Shown: positions 1-11,265 of the stretch, one piece after another
Numbering within the stretch: position 1 is the stretch's first letter
Layout of the letters: each line of letters opens with the position of its first letter
Source: Lentinula raphanica
Taxonomy: Eukaryota; Basidiomycota; Agaricomycetes; Agaricales; Omphalotaceae
Assembly (NCBI GenBank): GCA_027919835.1
Contig: JANVFP010000042.1
Coordinates: 310,001 to 374,000 of the forward strand
DNA length: 64,000 bases
Direction of reading: 5' to 3'
Notes under the pieces: model-generated
What the model was told of the DNA's origin: nothing
The model's input: the letters and a program-made list of their open reading frames with translations, nothing else
The model's database searches: none
Translations under genes and position numbers: made by a program

Positions 1-1818
1 TAAAAGCCTAGATAGAAGATCTGCCTTGATGTTATCCTTGCCAGGAATATGACGAACTCTGATGTCAATACCAGTCTTGAGAACTATACCAGCAATAGCA
101 AGAAGGATGGAGTTGTGTGATGATTCTTTGACTGCAAGAGAGCTCAGCACTTGAACAGAGTCCAGGCTATCAGAGAAAAATAGAGCTCTCTTGGGTGGAC
201 TAGGTTTGGAAGCAATGTGATGTAGGCCAGATAGAATAGCTAGTAGCTCTCTGAAGAAGATATCAACAATTGGGCTGCCAGGAGTTGGATGCACTTGATA
301 GCAAAACCCATTGCTAGCATAGACAAAGGAGAGACCTATGTTGCTTGCATCAGTCCAGCACACAAAGTCTGCTTCACTGTCACTCCATGCTTGGGCATCT
401 ACAAATCGTATCCCAATGGCAGACTTGAGCATGTCAGAGAACCAAGTCAGGTCGCTATGCACTTCACCATTGATAGGGATGTGACAAAATTGAAGTGTCT
501 TGCCACTCATTTTGCGATACATTTCTGTGAGAGCAGGCCTGGCCCATGGAAGAACATTAAGTGACCAGTTCAAAGAACCTGTGAGGTGCTGCCAGTCTCT
601 GAGCGCAGCTTTACGATTAGGAGATGAGAGGAATGTGTGGATGGCTTCTACAAGTCCATCAATGGACTCTTGGGTCAAAGAGATGGAGCCTTTCATGATA
701 TCTGTCAAGAAGCCAATGATTAAGAGCCAGACTCCCCAGTCTTGTTTTCTGTCTTCATAGGGGCAGTCAATCATGTCCCAAAAGACTAGAAGCTGTACTT
801 GTCTCTTGGGATACTTCTTGCCATGAAATGTGATCAGATTCCTCTTGAAGTCCCATCCAAAGAAATCATCCATGTAGACATGTAGATTGGGGATTCCTAG
901 CTTCTCAGTCCCAAACCAACAAAGGAGTGCTGATACAGAGCACCAACAGCGAGGAGAGGTTCTAGTTCCAAACACTAATCTCCTGACAATATGAAATCTT
1001 CCTTCAACAGATACAACTTGACAAAGTTGCCAGAGAGGATGAGCAGGGAGATTGAGGAAAGCTTTGGCTACATCACTCTTGAATAGCACAAGCTCCTCAT
1101 TAGGATGCTCTTTGATAACATCATTGAGCACCTGGCCAAAAGTGTGCATGTCATCATATTTGACTTTGGCCTCCTCTCTAGGAATACCATCATTGAGACC
1201 TGGTGCAGTTTGGTCCATGACAACTCTGGCTTTCCCCTTCTGCCAGACTACAAACATAGGGGAAACTTTCATGCCAGGTAATAGTACAAAATCTTCTGGT
1301 AGTGCTTCTGACCACCTCCCAGCAGCTACCTCCTGATCTCTGTGAGCTTTGAGTGCAGCAATATCCACTTTCTCAGTGACATAATTCTCTACTTTCTGCT
1401 TGCATTCCTCTTCCCACTCTGCTTCATAGAAGGGCCAGAATCCTTCTCTCAGTGAGCGAATGACAGAAGCAACAAAGGGCTGATTAGGATGAGTGGACAA
1501 GAGGAGTTCTAAGCGATCCACATTGAAGGGAGTTTCAACTTTGATATGACTAGCCATAGAGTGCAAAGTAGCAAGAATTTGAGGATTGTTCAAAAGATGT
1601 TCAGGAGGTGAAGGTAGAGGAGGTGCAGTCATTGTAGATGTAATACTGGGAGGAATGATGTTACAAGATGCACTAGAAGAAGACCATAGATAGCCACGTC
1701 TAAAACGTGGATTTGAAGTAGATTGGGAAGAGTCCAGAGCATGCTTTGTACCAGCCAGAGATTTAGGCCCTTGAAGAGCGCTTTCTACTCTCTCTGCGAC
1801 GCTTCTGGAGCTGGTCAT
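1..1818 (-). CDS. RT/RNase H polyprotein (ORF2) of element A, 3' end outside window
   Basis: Encodes the Ngaro reverse transcriptase and RNase H that copy the element RNA into DNA. The ATG at 1816-1818 lies inside the 3' end of ORF1, as in the intact copies, and the frame appears to run to the window edge about 80 nt short of the usual stop. It carries the YMDD motif and RNase H motifs at the same places as element E4. One substitution near the N-terminal RT motif (Ser to Pro in the usual TASG) differs from sister copies. I saw no frameshift in the stretches I compared, but did not check every codon. Confidence 0.75.
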   Translation of the reverse strand, partial: MTSSRSVAERVESALQGPKSLAGTKHALDSSQSTSNPRFRRGYLWSSSSASCNIIPPSITSTMTAPPLPSPPEHLLNNPQILATLHSMASHIKVETPFNVDRLELLLSTHPNQPFVASVIRSLREGFWPFYEAEWEEECKQKVENYVTEKVDIAALKAHRDQEVAAGRWSEALPEDFVLLPGMKVSPMFVVWQKGKARVVMDQTAPGLNDGIPREEAKVKYDDMHTFGQVLNDVIKEHPNEELVLFKSDVAKAFLNLPAHPLWQLCQVVSVEGRFHIVRRLVFGTRTSPRCWCSVSALLCWFGTEKLGIPNLHVYMDDFFGWDFKRNLITFHGKKYPKRQVQLLVFWDMIDCPYEDRKQDWGVWLLIIGFLTDIMKGSISLTQESIDGLVEAIHTFLSSPNRKAALRDWQHLTGSLNWSLNVLPWARPALTEMYRKMSGKTLQFCHIPINGEVHSDLTWFSDMLKSAIGIRFVDAQAWSDSEADFVCWTDASNIGLSFVYASNGFCYQVHPTPGSPIVDIFFRELLAILSGLHHIASKPSPPKRALFFSDSLDSVQVLSSLAVKESSHNSILLAIAGIVLKTGIDIRVRHIPGKDNIKADLLSRLL

Positions 1819-3520
1819 AACAGGATTGATTGTCAATGGCTCTGTGCTGTTCCCCACACTCACTGCAGTAGCCATGCTTCCTGTTATTAGGACAGGGCTC
1901 TGAACACCTCTTCTCATTCCAAAGGATGCAAGGTGTGTCACGACGCTTTGAACTGGAAGAGGAAGATGATGAACTACCACCAGAAGGCCTCTTCCTAGCA
2001 GATAACAACTCTTTGAGCAGAAGAGTGTGGAAGCTTTCTGGATTGCCCAGATCAAAGGGAGTGTTGGCAGCCTTCTGCCTAGCTTCTTTATCAACTCTGA
2101 TTGCCACAGATGGATCATAAGGTGAAGATCTGAAGTACTCCATAATTTGAGATTTGTACGTCTCCAGCTCAATTTTTCTATGTGGATAAACCTTGAGCAA
2201 TGGAGCAGTCCATGCATCAAAAACTCGGAGCCATTGAGACTCTGAAGTGACAGGCATAGACTTGAGTACTTGGTCCTTACGAACCAGCTTGTACTCTGAG
2301 CCAAAGTCTCTGCTATCATCATAGGTAGCTGAAGAGAAGCTGACCAGTGCAGCATAAACTTTGTCAAAGTCAACAAAGCGATCCTTGACAATGAGGCGCA
2401 ACAAAGAGACAGGGAGAGGGTCAGAGAAAGGCTGAGCAGCCAAGAGTGATACAACAGGGTCCAGATTGCTCTCAGCAGCAAATAGATTCTTGAGTTCCCA
2501 AGTCTTCTGCACATGAGCAGGAAGAGATGTAGGCCCTGACAGATGGGCCAAGTGAGGAGCAGCCTCAAGGAGTGCAGCAGGAAGAATTGAAGCAGTAACA
2601 GTAGGTTTGACAGGAGAGGCAAGAAGCCTAGCCAAGGCATCTCTCCCAGCCTGGAGAATAGGCTCTGGATCTTGAGCAGAAGCACCAGAATCAAGCTGGG
2701 CTTGCTCATCATCCAGGTCCTGAACCTGAGCTTGCATGCTAGCCCAAGCAGCCTCATTGACAGCATCCTCATGAGAGACAGCATTCTGATCAGCTGAAAC
2801 AGCAGCATCCTTCCCTTTGAGTTTGTCTCTCTTAAACTGATTGGTCTCTCTCTGAATATCCATGATCTGAGACACATAGTCTTGGGATACAACAGGATCA
2901 TTGGATGATATATCTCTAATAGCCCTAAAGGCTTCCATAGCATTGATCTCCTCATTTCTGAACTGTTCAACAACTTCCTGCAAAGTCCTGGCTTGTTCAC
3001 TGACTGCCTGAAACTCCAGAGCTTGCTCAGGGTCATCAGAGAGCCTGGCAGCAAGGGAGGGAGGAGGTGACAAGTGGGGAGCAGCAGAGAAAGATGGAAC
3101 ATCAGAGGGATAAGGAGACACAGACCTGAAGTGGACATGAGCTCTACCCTGTTTAGAGGAGCTAGAAGCGCCCATGGAGCGCCCAGGAAGCGAGCTAGAG
3201 GGGATCTGAGAGTGAGAGGACATGCTAGAAGACTTTTGAGAAGAAGGGAGCAACTTTGATCTGGCCTGATCTGGCCTGATCTGATCAGATAAGGGTTTGA
3301 GGCGAGTTTGTGCAGGATTGAGGGAGTTAGAGGCCTCAGAAGCACTCTGATCTGCTCTGATCTTGGTGGATAAGGACTTGGGGAGAGTTTGAGCAAGATC
3401 AAGGTATCTGAAGGGCTTAGATGAGGCCTGATCAGCATGGATCTGGCTAGATTTGGACATGGAGGGTGTAGCAGCATGGATAGCAAGAGGATCTGGTGAT
3501 TCAGAGCGATGGGGAGCCAT
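1763..3520 (-). CDS. Gag-like protein (ORF1) of element A, 585 aa
   Basis: Intact ORF1 with the same length as in E3, E4 and K. The N-terminal third is rich in Ser, Pro, Ala and Gln; an acidic, probably helical, middle follows; a serine run precedes a Cys/His cluster (CILWNEKRC, then SECGEQH, residues about 531-559) and an Arg/Lys-rich tail. Such clusters bind nucleic acid in retroelement Gag proteins, so the inferred role is packaging element RNA. The ATG at 3518-3520 is shared with all undamaged copies. The 3' end overlaps ORF2 by 56 nt. Confidence 0.8.
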   Translation of the reverse strand: MAPHRSESPDPLAIHAATPSMSKSSQIHADQASSKPFRYLDLAQTLPKSLSTKIRADQSASEASNSLNPAQTRLKPLSDQIRPDQARSKLLPSSQKSSSMSSHSQIPSSSLPGRSMGASSSSKQGRAHVHFRSVSPYPSDVPSFSAAPHLSPPPSLAARLSDDPEQALEFQAVSEQARTLQEVVEQFRNEEINAMEAFRAIRDISSNDPVVSQDYVSQIMDIQRETNQFKRDKLKGKDAAVSADQNAVSHEDAVNEAAWASMQAQVQDLDDEQAQLDSGASAQDPEPILQAGRDALARLLASPVKPTVTASILPAALLEAAPHLAHLSGPTSLPAHVQKTWELKNLFAAESNLDPVVSLLAAQPFSDPLPVSLLRLIVKDRFVDFDKVYAALVSFSSATYDDSRDFGSEYKLVRKDQVLKSMPVTSESQWLRVFDAWTAPLLKVYPHRKIELETYKSQIMEYFRSSPYDPSVAIRVDKEARQKAANTPFDLGNPESFHTLLLKELLSARKRPSGGSSSSSSSSSKRRDTPCILWNEKRCSEPCPNNRKHGYCSECGEQHRAIDNQSCYDQLQKRRRESRKRSSRA

Positions 3521-3564
3521 ACAGAGTGTTGAGATGAAGATGGTGCTCAGGGAGAGCAGGAGGA

Positions 3565-4692
3565 TGAAGGAAAAACAGGCAGATCAAGGTTAGATCTATG
3601 TAGATAAGAGTTAGTACAATGTAGAGGCTTATCAGACATGATCAGAGCGCACTGAGACACCAAAAACCCAAGATCTAACAAAGGAATCAACTTCTGCAGT
3701 GTCTGATCACCTTAGATCTGTCTGGATGTGCTTTGATGTCTGTTCAGTGTCTTGATGATGAAAAATGCGAAATTTCATACCAGATTCCTGTATCTGAGAC
3801 ACCTCTGGAAGGCCTGTAGTCTGTACAGATGGAGGAATGTGCTGGACAGTGAAATCAGAGCTCAAATAGAGCAAGGGGACATGCAGGCAGCCTCACCCAG
3901 GTCAGAGATGGTGGGGGAAGGAAAGGAAGAATGGGAGATCAAAAACTGATGATGAAACTCGCTTTTACAGGCCTCTGCTCAGACCTCTGGCACCTGTAAC
4001 AGCCACCATCAGGACCAGATCAACCCCATCATGATATGCCTGATGCATATGAAGATGGGACCATGTGCAGCTATCAGCTGATGATCCAAGCGCCCCATAA
4101 GCGCTGGAAATGTCCGAAATATATCCAGAGACCCATGTGATGTGTCTAGGCATGGTCCAGAGTGATCTAGAGACTCTGGGAGTGAAATAACACTCAAGTC
4201 CGCTTTTTGTGTTTTGAGTGTGCAACTCGAAATGACGATTGCGGGAGAACCAGTGAGCCAAATACCTTCAAATTTGTTCTCATCCCGAAGAGGACGTGGA
4301 GCCGCACATTTTCACTTAAGACACCTAAGGGATCCATCCAGAACTGCATGGTGTAGAGCGAAATGTAAATCAAAAGCTCTATCAGAAGATTCTGAGCACT
4401 TTGGTGAAAAAGTGTGCATAACTCCACACAGACTGGGTATCATCACTAGGTCATAGTGGACAACTTGTAGGGGCAATAGAGCTCTGTATGCGTGCACAGT
4501 ATAGTGGCAAGAGCTCTTGAGGGTGGCCAGCAATTAAGTGTATTCATGTACACATTAGGTATGATGAAGGTGAAGACCTTCATGTACATACCTGTTGTGA
4601 TGAATAGTGCACTATAATTGCTGGGAGATGATCTGTTGTTTGCAGAGGCCTGCAGAAAGGCTCCCTACCCTTGGAATCCGCCTTCATGTCGA
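3565..4692 (-). repeat. A1 split direct repeat of element A (1128 bp)
   Basis: Left-end repeat, from the tcgacatgaagg head at 4692 to the ttttccttca boundary at 3565. Its length equals the A repeats of E0, E4, F, G and K to the base. It holds no supported gene; the short ORFs in it exist only because the repeat itself is conserved. The 44 bp between it and the ORF1 start are a short leader. Confidence 0.85.
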
Positions 4693-4884
4693 CCACCTCC
4701 CAGCAGCTACCTCCTGATCTCTGTGAGCTTTGAGTGCAGCAATATCCACTTCCTCAGTGACATAATTCTCTACTTTCTGCTTGCATTCCTCTTCCCACTC
4801 TGCTTCATAGAAGGGCCAGAATCCTTCTCTCAGTGAGCAAATGACAGAAGCAACAAAGGGCTGATTAGGATGAGTAGACAAGAG

Positions 4885-6119
4885 CCTCTGCCTTTTGCAC
4901 TCAGGTGGGACAGGAAGTAAGAGTTAGGCAACACTGGGCCAAAGCCCATAACATTCAGAGCGGATCATGGAGGGCTACATAATGGTACAGGATAGGTAAG
5001 GATGTAGCTACATACCACTACATATATACAAACAATGAGAACATACATGATATGAGGGAGAGGAGGGAGGGTGAAGGAAAAACAGGCAGATCAAGGTTAG
5101 ATCTATGTAGATAAGAGTTAGTACAATGTAGAGGCTTATCAGACATGATCAGAGCACACTGAGACACCAAAAACCCAAGATCTAACAAAGGAATCAACTT
5201 CTGCAGTGTCTGATCACCTTAGATCTGTCTGGATGTGCTTTGATGTCTGTTCAGTGTCTTGATGATGAAAAATGCGAAATTTCATACCAGATTCCTGTAT
5301 CTGAGACACCTCTGGAAGGCCTGTAGTCTGTACAGATGGAGGAATGTGCTGGAGAGTGAAATCAGGGCTCAAATAGAGCAAGGGGACATGCAGGCAGCCT
5401 CACCCAGGTCAGAGATGGTGGGGGAAGGAAAGGAAGAATGGGAGATCAAAAACTGATGATGAAACTCGCTTTTACAGGCCTCTGCTCAGACCTCTGGCAC
5501 CTGTAACAGCCACCATCAGGACCAGATCAAACTCATCATGATATGCCTGATGCATGTGAAGATGGGACCATGTGCAGCATGGTCCAGAATGATCTAGAGA
5601 CTCTGGGAGTGAAATAACACTCAAGTCCGCTTTTTGTGTTTTGAGTGTGCAACTCGAAATGATGATTGCGGGAGAACCAGTGAACCAAATGCCTTCAAAT
5701 TTGTTCTCATCCCGAAGAGGACGTGGAGCCGCACATTTTCACTTAAGACACCTAAGGGATCCATCCAGAACTGCATGGTGTAGAGCGAAATGTAAATCAA
5801 AAGCTCTATCAGAAGATTCTGAGCACTTTGGTGAAAAAGTGTGCATAGCTCCACACAGACTGGGTATCATCACTAGGTCATAGTGGACAACTTGTAGGGG
5901 CAATAGAGCTCTGTATGCGTGCACAGTATAGTGGCAAGAGCTCTTGAAGGTGGCCAGCAATTAAGTGTATTCATGTACACATTAGGTATGATGAAGGTGA
6001 AGACCTTCATGTACATACCTGGTGTGATGAATAGTGCACTATAATTGCTGGGAGATGATCTGTTGTTTGCAGAGGCCTGCAGAAAGGCTCCCTACCCTTG
6101 GAATCCGCCTTCATGTCGA
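4885..6119 (-). mobile_element. Solo A-spacer-B2 unit in element B
   Basis: A 1235-bp unit with a complete B end (cctctgccttttgcactc, 4885) and a complete A head (6119) but no ORFs. It equals the 1315-bp A2-spacer-B2 block at the right end of full elements, less an 80-bp internal deletion in A (near 5579). The most likely origin is recombination between A1 and A2 of a full element, the Ngaro counterpart of a solo LTR. Both flanks are visible and rejoin to unbroken B ORF2 with no duplicated target bases. Confidence 0.8.
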
Positions 6120-6430
6120 GAGTTCTAAGCGATCCACATTGAAGGGAGTTTCAACTTTGATATGACTAGCCATAGAGTGCAAAGTAGCAAGAATTTGAGG
6201 ATTGTTCAAAAGATGTTCAGGAGGTGAAGGGAGAGGAGGTGCAGTCATTGTAGATGTAATACTGGGAGGAATGATGTTACAAGATGCACTAGAAGAAGAC
6301 CATAGATAGCCACGTCTAAAACGTGGATTTGAAATAGATTGGGAAGAGTCCAGAGGATGCTTTGTACCAGCCAGAGATTTAGGCCCTTGAAGAGCGCTTT
6401 CTACTCTCTCTGCGACGCTTCTGGAGCTGG

Positions 6431-7724
6431 CCTCTGCCTTTTGCACTCAGGTGGGACAGGAAGTTAAAGTTAGCCAACACTGGGCCAAAGCCCATAACAT
6501 TCAAAGCGGATCATGGAGGGCTACATAATGGTGCAGGATAGGTAAGGATGTAGCTACATACAACTACATATTTACAAACAATGAGAACATACATGATATG
6601 AGGGAGAGGAGGGAGGGTGAAGGAAAAACAGGCAGATCAAGGTTAGATCTATGTAGATAAGAGTCAGTACTATGTAGAGGCTTATCAGACATGATCAGAG
6701 CGCACTGAGACACCAAAAACCCAAGATCTAACAAAGGAATCAACTCCTAGAGTGTCTGATCACCTTAGATCTGTCTGGATGTGCTTTGGTATCTGTTCAG
6801 TGTCTTGATGGTGAAAAATGCGAAATTTCATACCAGATTCCTGTATCTGAGACACCTCTGGAAGGCCTGTAGTCTGTACAGATGTAGGAATGTACTGGAC
6901 AGTGAAATCAGAGCTCAGAAAGAGCTAGGGAACATGCAGGCAGCCTCACCCAGGTCAGAGATGGTGGGGGAAGGAAAGGAAGAATGGGAGATCAAAAATT
7001 GATGTTTCAACTCGCTTTTACAGGCCTCTGCTCAGACCTCTGGCACCTGTAACAGCCACATCAATTTAAAACAGCCCCATGATCAATTGCCTGATGCATG
7101 TGAAGATGGGATCATGTACAGCTATCAGCTGATGATCCAGGCGCCCTATAAGCGCTGGAAATGTCCGAAATATGTCCAGGAATCCATGTGATGAGTCTAG
7201 GCATGGTGCTAAGTGATATAAAGGCTCTGGGAATGAAATAACACACAAGTGTTTTGAGTGTGCATTTTAAAATGAGGATTGCAGGAGAACCACTAGACCA
7301 CTGGATGCCTTCAAAATTATTTGCATCTTGAAGAGGACATCAAACTGTATATTTCCATCTAAGACACCTATAGGTTTGGTCCAGGAATGCTTTGTGTAGA
7401 AGAGAAAATATTTCAAAAGCTTTATTAAAGCATTCTGAAAAAATATGAATAACTCAACACAGAGTGAGTATCATCATAGGGTTATAGTGGACAACTTGTA
7501 GGGACAATAGAGCTCTGTATGCGTACACAGTATAGTGGCAAGAGCACTTGAGAGGTAGCCCGCAATTAAGTGTATTCATGTACACATTAGGTATGATGAA
7601 GGTGAAGACCTTCATGTGCATACCTGTTGTGATGAATAGTGCACTATAATTGCTGGGAGATGATCTGTTGTTTGCAGAGGCCTGCAGAAAGGCTCCCTAC
7701 CCTTGGAATCCACCTTCATGTTGA
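6431..7724 (-). repeat. B2-spacer-A2 end of element El2 (type II A repeat)
   Basis: Right-hand terminal block of El2: B2, an unmatched spacer of roughly 95 bp, and A2 up to the head sequence at 7724, which abuts B1 directly. The A part has type II sequence, with a long diverged stretch around 7250-7470 relative to the majority copies. No gene. Confidence 0.8.
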
Positions 7725-7935
7725 CCTCTGCCTTTTGCACTCAGGTGGGACAGGAAGTTAAAGTTAGCCAACACTGGGCCAAAGCCCATAACATTCAAAG
7801 CGGATCATGGAGGGCTATAATTGCTATGAAATGTTGTTGAGGGGTGGATGGTGGTGAAAGAAAATGTGAATGAGACGCGAGGTAAATAGTTGTATATCAG
7901 ATAGGATGATGTTACAAAAGTACTATAGAACAGTG

Positions 7936-8943
7936 TCAAGATTTTTGGGCTTGTTTGAGAGAAGCTAGCTGTAATTCTGCCCTTACTGTAGGATTGTCTC
8001 TGATATATATTTTCCAAGCTGAAGAAGACCAATGTCCTAAAGCCATTATCACAGATTCTGAAAGTCCAAGTCTGGCATAAAAAGTTGCACCACCAGCTCT
8101 TAGTGAATGTCCACCAAACTCCCTACCAACATAAGCAAAGAACCAGGATTCAAACCAGGATCTAGTGGGGAGTGTCCCATCTTCACAGAGGAACAATGCA
8201 GGCCTGGCTCCATGTAGTTTGTCTCTGATAGAACAGTATTCCTTCAGTAGAGACACAGGACTAGCCACTGCTTGATGACTTTGAAGAATATCAGTTCCAT
8301 GATAGAAAGGATCACTTTTGTGATAAGGCAAATGATAACCAGCTCTGCCATTCTCAAACTTGAGAGAAGCACGCTTGATCACCTTACGCCAGTCACGCAA
8401 GTCATACTGATTAGGAACAGTGAGTTCACCAATGCGGTGACAACCATAGAAGCCACAACTCAATAGAGTAGCAAACAGAAGATCATTATAGGAGAGATGA
8501 CGAGAGTCATAGAAGAGTTGGATATGAAAAATTTGAAGAGGAGGCTTCCTCTTGCCTGGATCAGCTCTAACTTTCTTGGAGCCTCTGATTGTAGCTTGAA
8601 CCAGAGGATGAGCATGAGATTCATCAAAGTGAGGATAGAGTTGTTTGAGAAAGTGACGAGCACCAGAGAGATATTTGGGTCCAGAGGCAATGTGTCTGGA
8701 TGTGTAGGCAATGTATCTGGAGAGTGTGGATGAGGTGAGATCCAGATCCAGATTATGAGAGGTGCAGAACCTGATATAATCTTTAGCACCTGTAGTATAG
8801 TTCTGTTTGGTAGACTTCTCAATGGCATGGGCTTGAAGGAATAACACCAAGTCATCTAACTTGTTCAAGTCCATAGGAGGGTGAGCAGAGCGACCTTGTC
8901 TCTTCCTCTGCTCACCCATGGCCTCTAAAAGGACTCTCTCCAT
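7936..8943 (-). CDS. Tyrosine recombinase (ORF3) of El2, 335 aa
   Basis: Intact recombinase that would integrate the element by cutting and joining DNA through a 3'-phosphotyrosine. It carries the RIGEL arginine motif, HSLRAGG (His-x-x-Arg) and the W-to-Tyr segment ending KIYIRDNP. Compared with the majority type it has GHWSS where most copies have GRWSS, and several other substitutions (for example TSHNLDLDLTSS). It is the only intact ORF of El2: gag has lost its start and RT its catalytic core. Confidence 0.88.
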   Translation of the reverse strand: MERVLLEAMGEQRKRQGRSAHPPMDLNKLDDLVLFLQAHAIEKSTKQNYTTGAKDYIRFCTSHNLDLDLTSSTLSRYIAYTSRHIASGPKYLSGARHFLKQLYPHFDESHAHPLVQATIRGSKKVRADPGKRKPPLQIFHIQLFYDSRHLSYNDLLFATLLSCGFYGCHRIGELTVPNQYDLRDWRKVIKRASLKFENGRAGYHLPYHKSDPFYHGTDILQSHQAVASPVSLLKEYCSIRDKLHGARPALFLCEDGTLPTRSWFESWFFAYVGREFGGHSLRAGGATFYARLGLSESVIMALGHWSSSAWKIYIRDNPTVRAELQLASLKQAQKS

Positions 8944-9579
8944 CGCGCCGGCAGTAGCTCTCTTGGAGGCTCAAAAGTGCAGACGTGGTAGGAGGGAAAC
9001 TGGAGCTTGAAGTCATCCAGTAAAAGTCTAGACACATGATCTGCCTTAATATTGTCTTTGCCAGGAATATGACGAACTCTGATGTCAATACCAGTTTTGA
9101 GAACTATACCTGCAATAGCAAGGAGGATGGAGTTATAAAGCCATTACTAGCATAGACAAAGGATAGGCCTATGTTGCTTGCATCAGTCCAGCTCACAAAG
9201 TCTGCTTCACTATCACTCCATGCTTGGGCATCTACAAATTGTATCCCAATGGCAGACTTGAGCATATCAGAGAACCAGGTCAGGTCTCTATGCACTTCAC
9301 CATTGATAGGGATGTGACGAAATTGAAGTGTCTTCCCACTCATTTTGCGATACATTTCTGTAAGAGCAGGTCTTGCCCATGGAAGAACATTGAGTGACCA
9401 GTTTAGAGAACCTGTGAGGTGCTGCCAGTCTCTGAGTGCAGCTTTGCGATTGGGAGATGAGAGGAATGTATGAATAGCTTCTACAAGTCCATCTATGGAT
9501 TTCTGAGTCAAAGAGATGGAGCCTTTCATGATATCTGTTAAGAAGCCTATGATCAAAAGCCAGACTCCCCAGTCTTGTT
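8925..9579 (-). pseudogene. RNase H end of ORF2 of El2, RT core deleted
   Basis: Remnant of ORF2 that keeps thumb and RNase H sequence but lacks the RT palm: the YMDD region and everything upstream to the ORF2 start are gone. The left edge of that deletion is the join near 9575, where RT sequence meets gag sequence across a short shared TGTT. A second deletion near 9134 removes about 170 bp of the RNase H region. It cannot encode reverse transcriptase, so El2 would need enzyme from another copy. Confidence 0.8.
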
Positions 9580-11220
9580 ATTAGGACCGGGCTCTGAACA
9601 CCTCTTCTCATTCCAAAGGATGCAAGGTGTCACGACGCTTTGAGCTGGGAGAGGAAGAAGATTGGCCACCACCAGAAGGCCTCTTTCTAGCAGATAACAA
9701 CTCTTTGAGAAGAAGAGTGTGGAAGCTCTCTGGATTGCCCAGGTCAAATGGAGTGTTGGCAGCTTTCTGCCTAGCTTCTTTATCAACCCTGATAGCCACA
9801 GATGGATCATAAGGTGAGGATCTGAAATACTCCATAATTTGTGCTTTGTATGTCTCCAGCTCATCTTTGCGATGTGGATAAACCTTGAGCAAAGGAGCAG
9901 TCCATGCATCAAAAACTCGGAGCCATTGAGACTCAGAAGTGACAGGCATAGACTTGAGAACTTGATCCTTACGAACCAGCTTGTATTCTGACCCAAAATC
10001 TCTGCTATCATCATAGGTAGATGAGGAAAAGCTGACCAGTGCAGCATAGACTTTATCAAAGTCCACAAAGCGATCCTTGACAATGAGGCGAAGCAAAGAG
10101 ACAGGGAGAGGATCAGAGAAAGGTTGAGCAGCAAGTAGAGATACAACTGGGTCAAGATTGCTTTCAGCAGCAAAGAGGTTCTTGAGTTCCCAAGTTTTCT
10201 GCACATGAGCAGGAAGAGATGAGGGGCCTGATAGATGTGCCAAGTGAGGAGCAGCTTCAAGAAGTGCAGCAGGAAGCATTGAAGCAGTTGAAGCAGGTTT
10301 GACAGGAGAGGCAAAAAGTCTAGCCAAGGCATCTCTCCCAGCCTGTAGAATAGGCTCTGGATCTTGAGGAGAAGCACCAGATTCAAGCTGGACTTGCTCA
10401 TCATCCAGATCCTGAATCTGAGTCTGCATGCTAGCCCAGGCAGCTTCATTGACAGCTTCTTCATAAGAGACATCATTCTGATCTGCTGAGACAGCAGTCT
10501 TCTTCCCTTTGACCTTAGCTCTCTGATCTCTCTTAAACTTATTAGTCTCTCTCTGGATATCCATGATCTGAGACACATAGTCTTGGGATATAACAGCATC
10601 ATTGAAAGAGAGATCTCTAACAGCCCTAAACGCATCCATAGCATTGATCTCCTCATTTCTGAACTGTTCAACGACCTCCTGAAGAGCCCTGGCTTGTTCA
10701 CCAACTGTCTCAAACTCCAGAGCCTGCACAGGGTCATCAGAGAGCCTGTCAGCAAGGGAGAGAGAGGGTGACAAGTGAGGAGCAGCAGAGGAGGATGGAA
10801 CATTCTGGGAGTGAGGAGAAACAGACCTGAAGTGAACATGGGTTTCTGACTGCCTAGAGGAGCTAGAGGAGCCCTTGGAATACTGGGAAGGTAAGCTGGG
10901 TGTGATCTGGGAGTCAGAATGCTTGTTAGAGGACTTGAGAGAAGAAGAGAGTGACTCTGATCTGGCCTGGTCTGGCCTGATCTGGTCAGATGAAGGATTG
11001 AGAAGAACATGATCAAGAATGAGTGGTCTAGAGGCCTGGGATGCAGTCTGATTAGCTCTGGTCTTGCTGGATGAAAGTTTGGGAAGAGTTTGAGCAAAAT
11101 TGATGTGTTGGAATGGCTTGGATGAGGTCTGATCATGCTGGATCTGACTAGATTTTGACTTGGAGGGTGTAGAAGCATGGGAAATATGAGGATCTGATGA
11201 TTCAGAGTGATGAGGAGCTA
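9575..11220 (-). pseudogene. Gag ORF1 remnant of El2 (start lost, C-terminus deleted)
   Basis: Gag homology from the N-terminus to just past the beginning of the Cys/His cluster. The start codon position reads ATA instead of ATG. The C-terminus, including the second half of the Cys/His cluster, is deleted at the join with ORF2 near 9575. The N-terminal region is clearly diverged from the majority gag (for example SSSRQSETHVHF against SSSKQGRAHVHF), which supports a separate subfamily. Confidence 0.75.
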
Positions 11221-11265
11221 TATAGATTGTTGAGATGAAGATGGTGCTCAGAGAGAGCAGGAGAT

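Larger units (their letters stand above)
1..4692 (-). mobile_element. Ngaro-like retrotransposon A, 5' part (cut by window edge)
   Basis: Minus-strand copy running from its head (the tcgacatgaagg end, at 4692) through A1, Gag ORF1 and most of RT ORF2, and leaving the window inside the RNase H region. It is inserted in ORF2 of element B: the sequence from 4693 is B ORF2, and sister copies read directly across the site (ggaggtgg/tcagaagc in coding orientation). The recombinase ORF and the B1-A2-B2 end must lie to the left. No target duplication can be checked because only one junction is visible. Confidence 0.85.

Noticed and set aside
1926..2120. Antisense frames of 60-94 codons opposite gag and RT
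   Set aside because: The same antisense frames appear opposite every gag and RT copy and are shadows of the coding strand.
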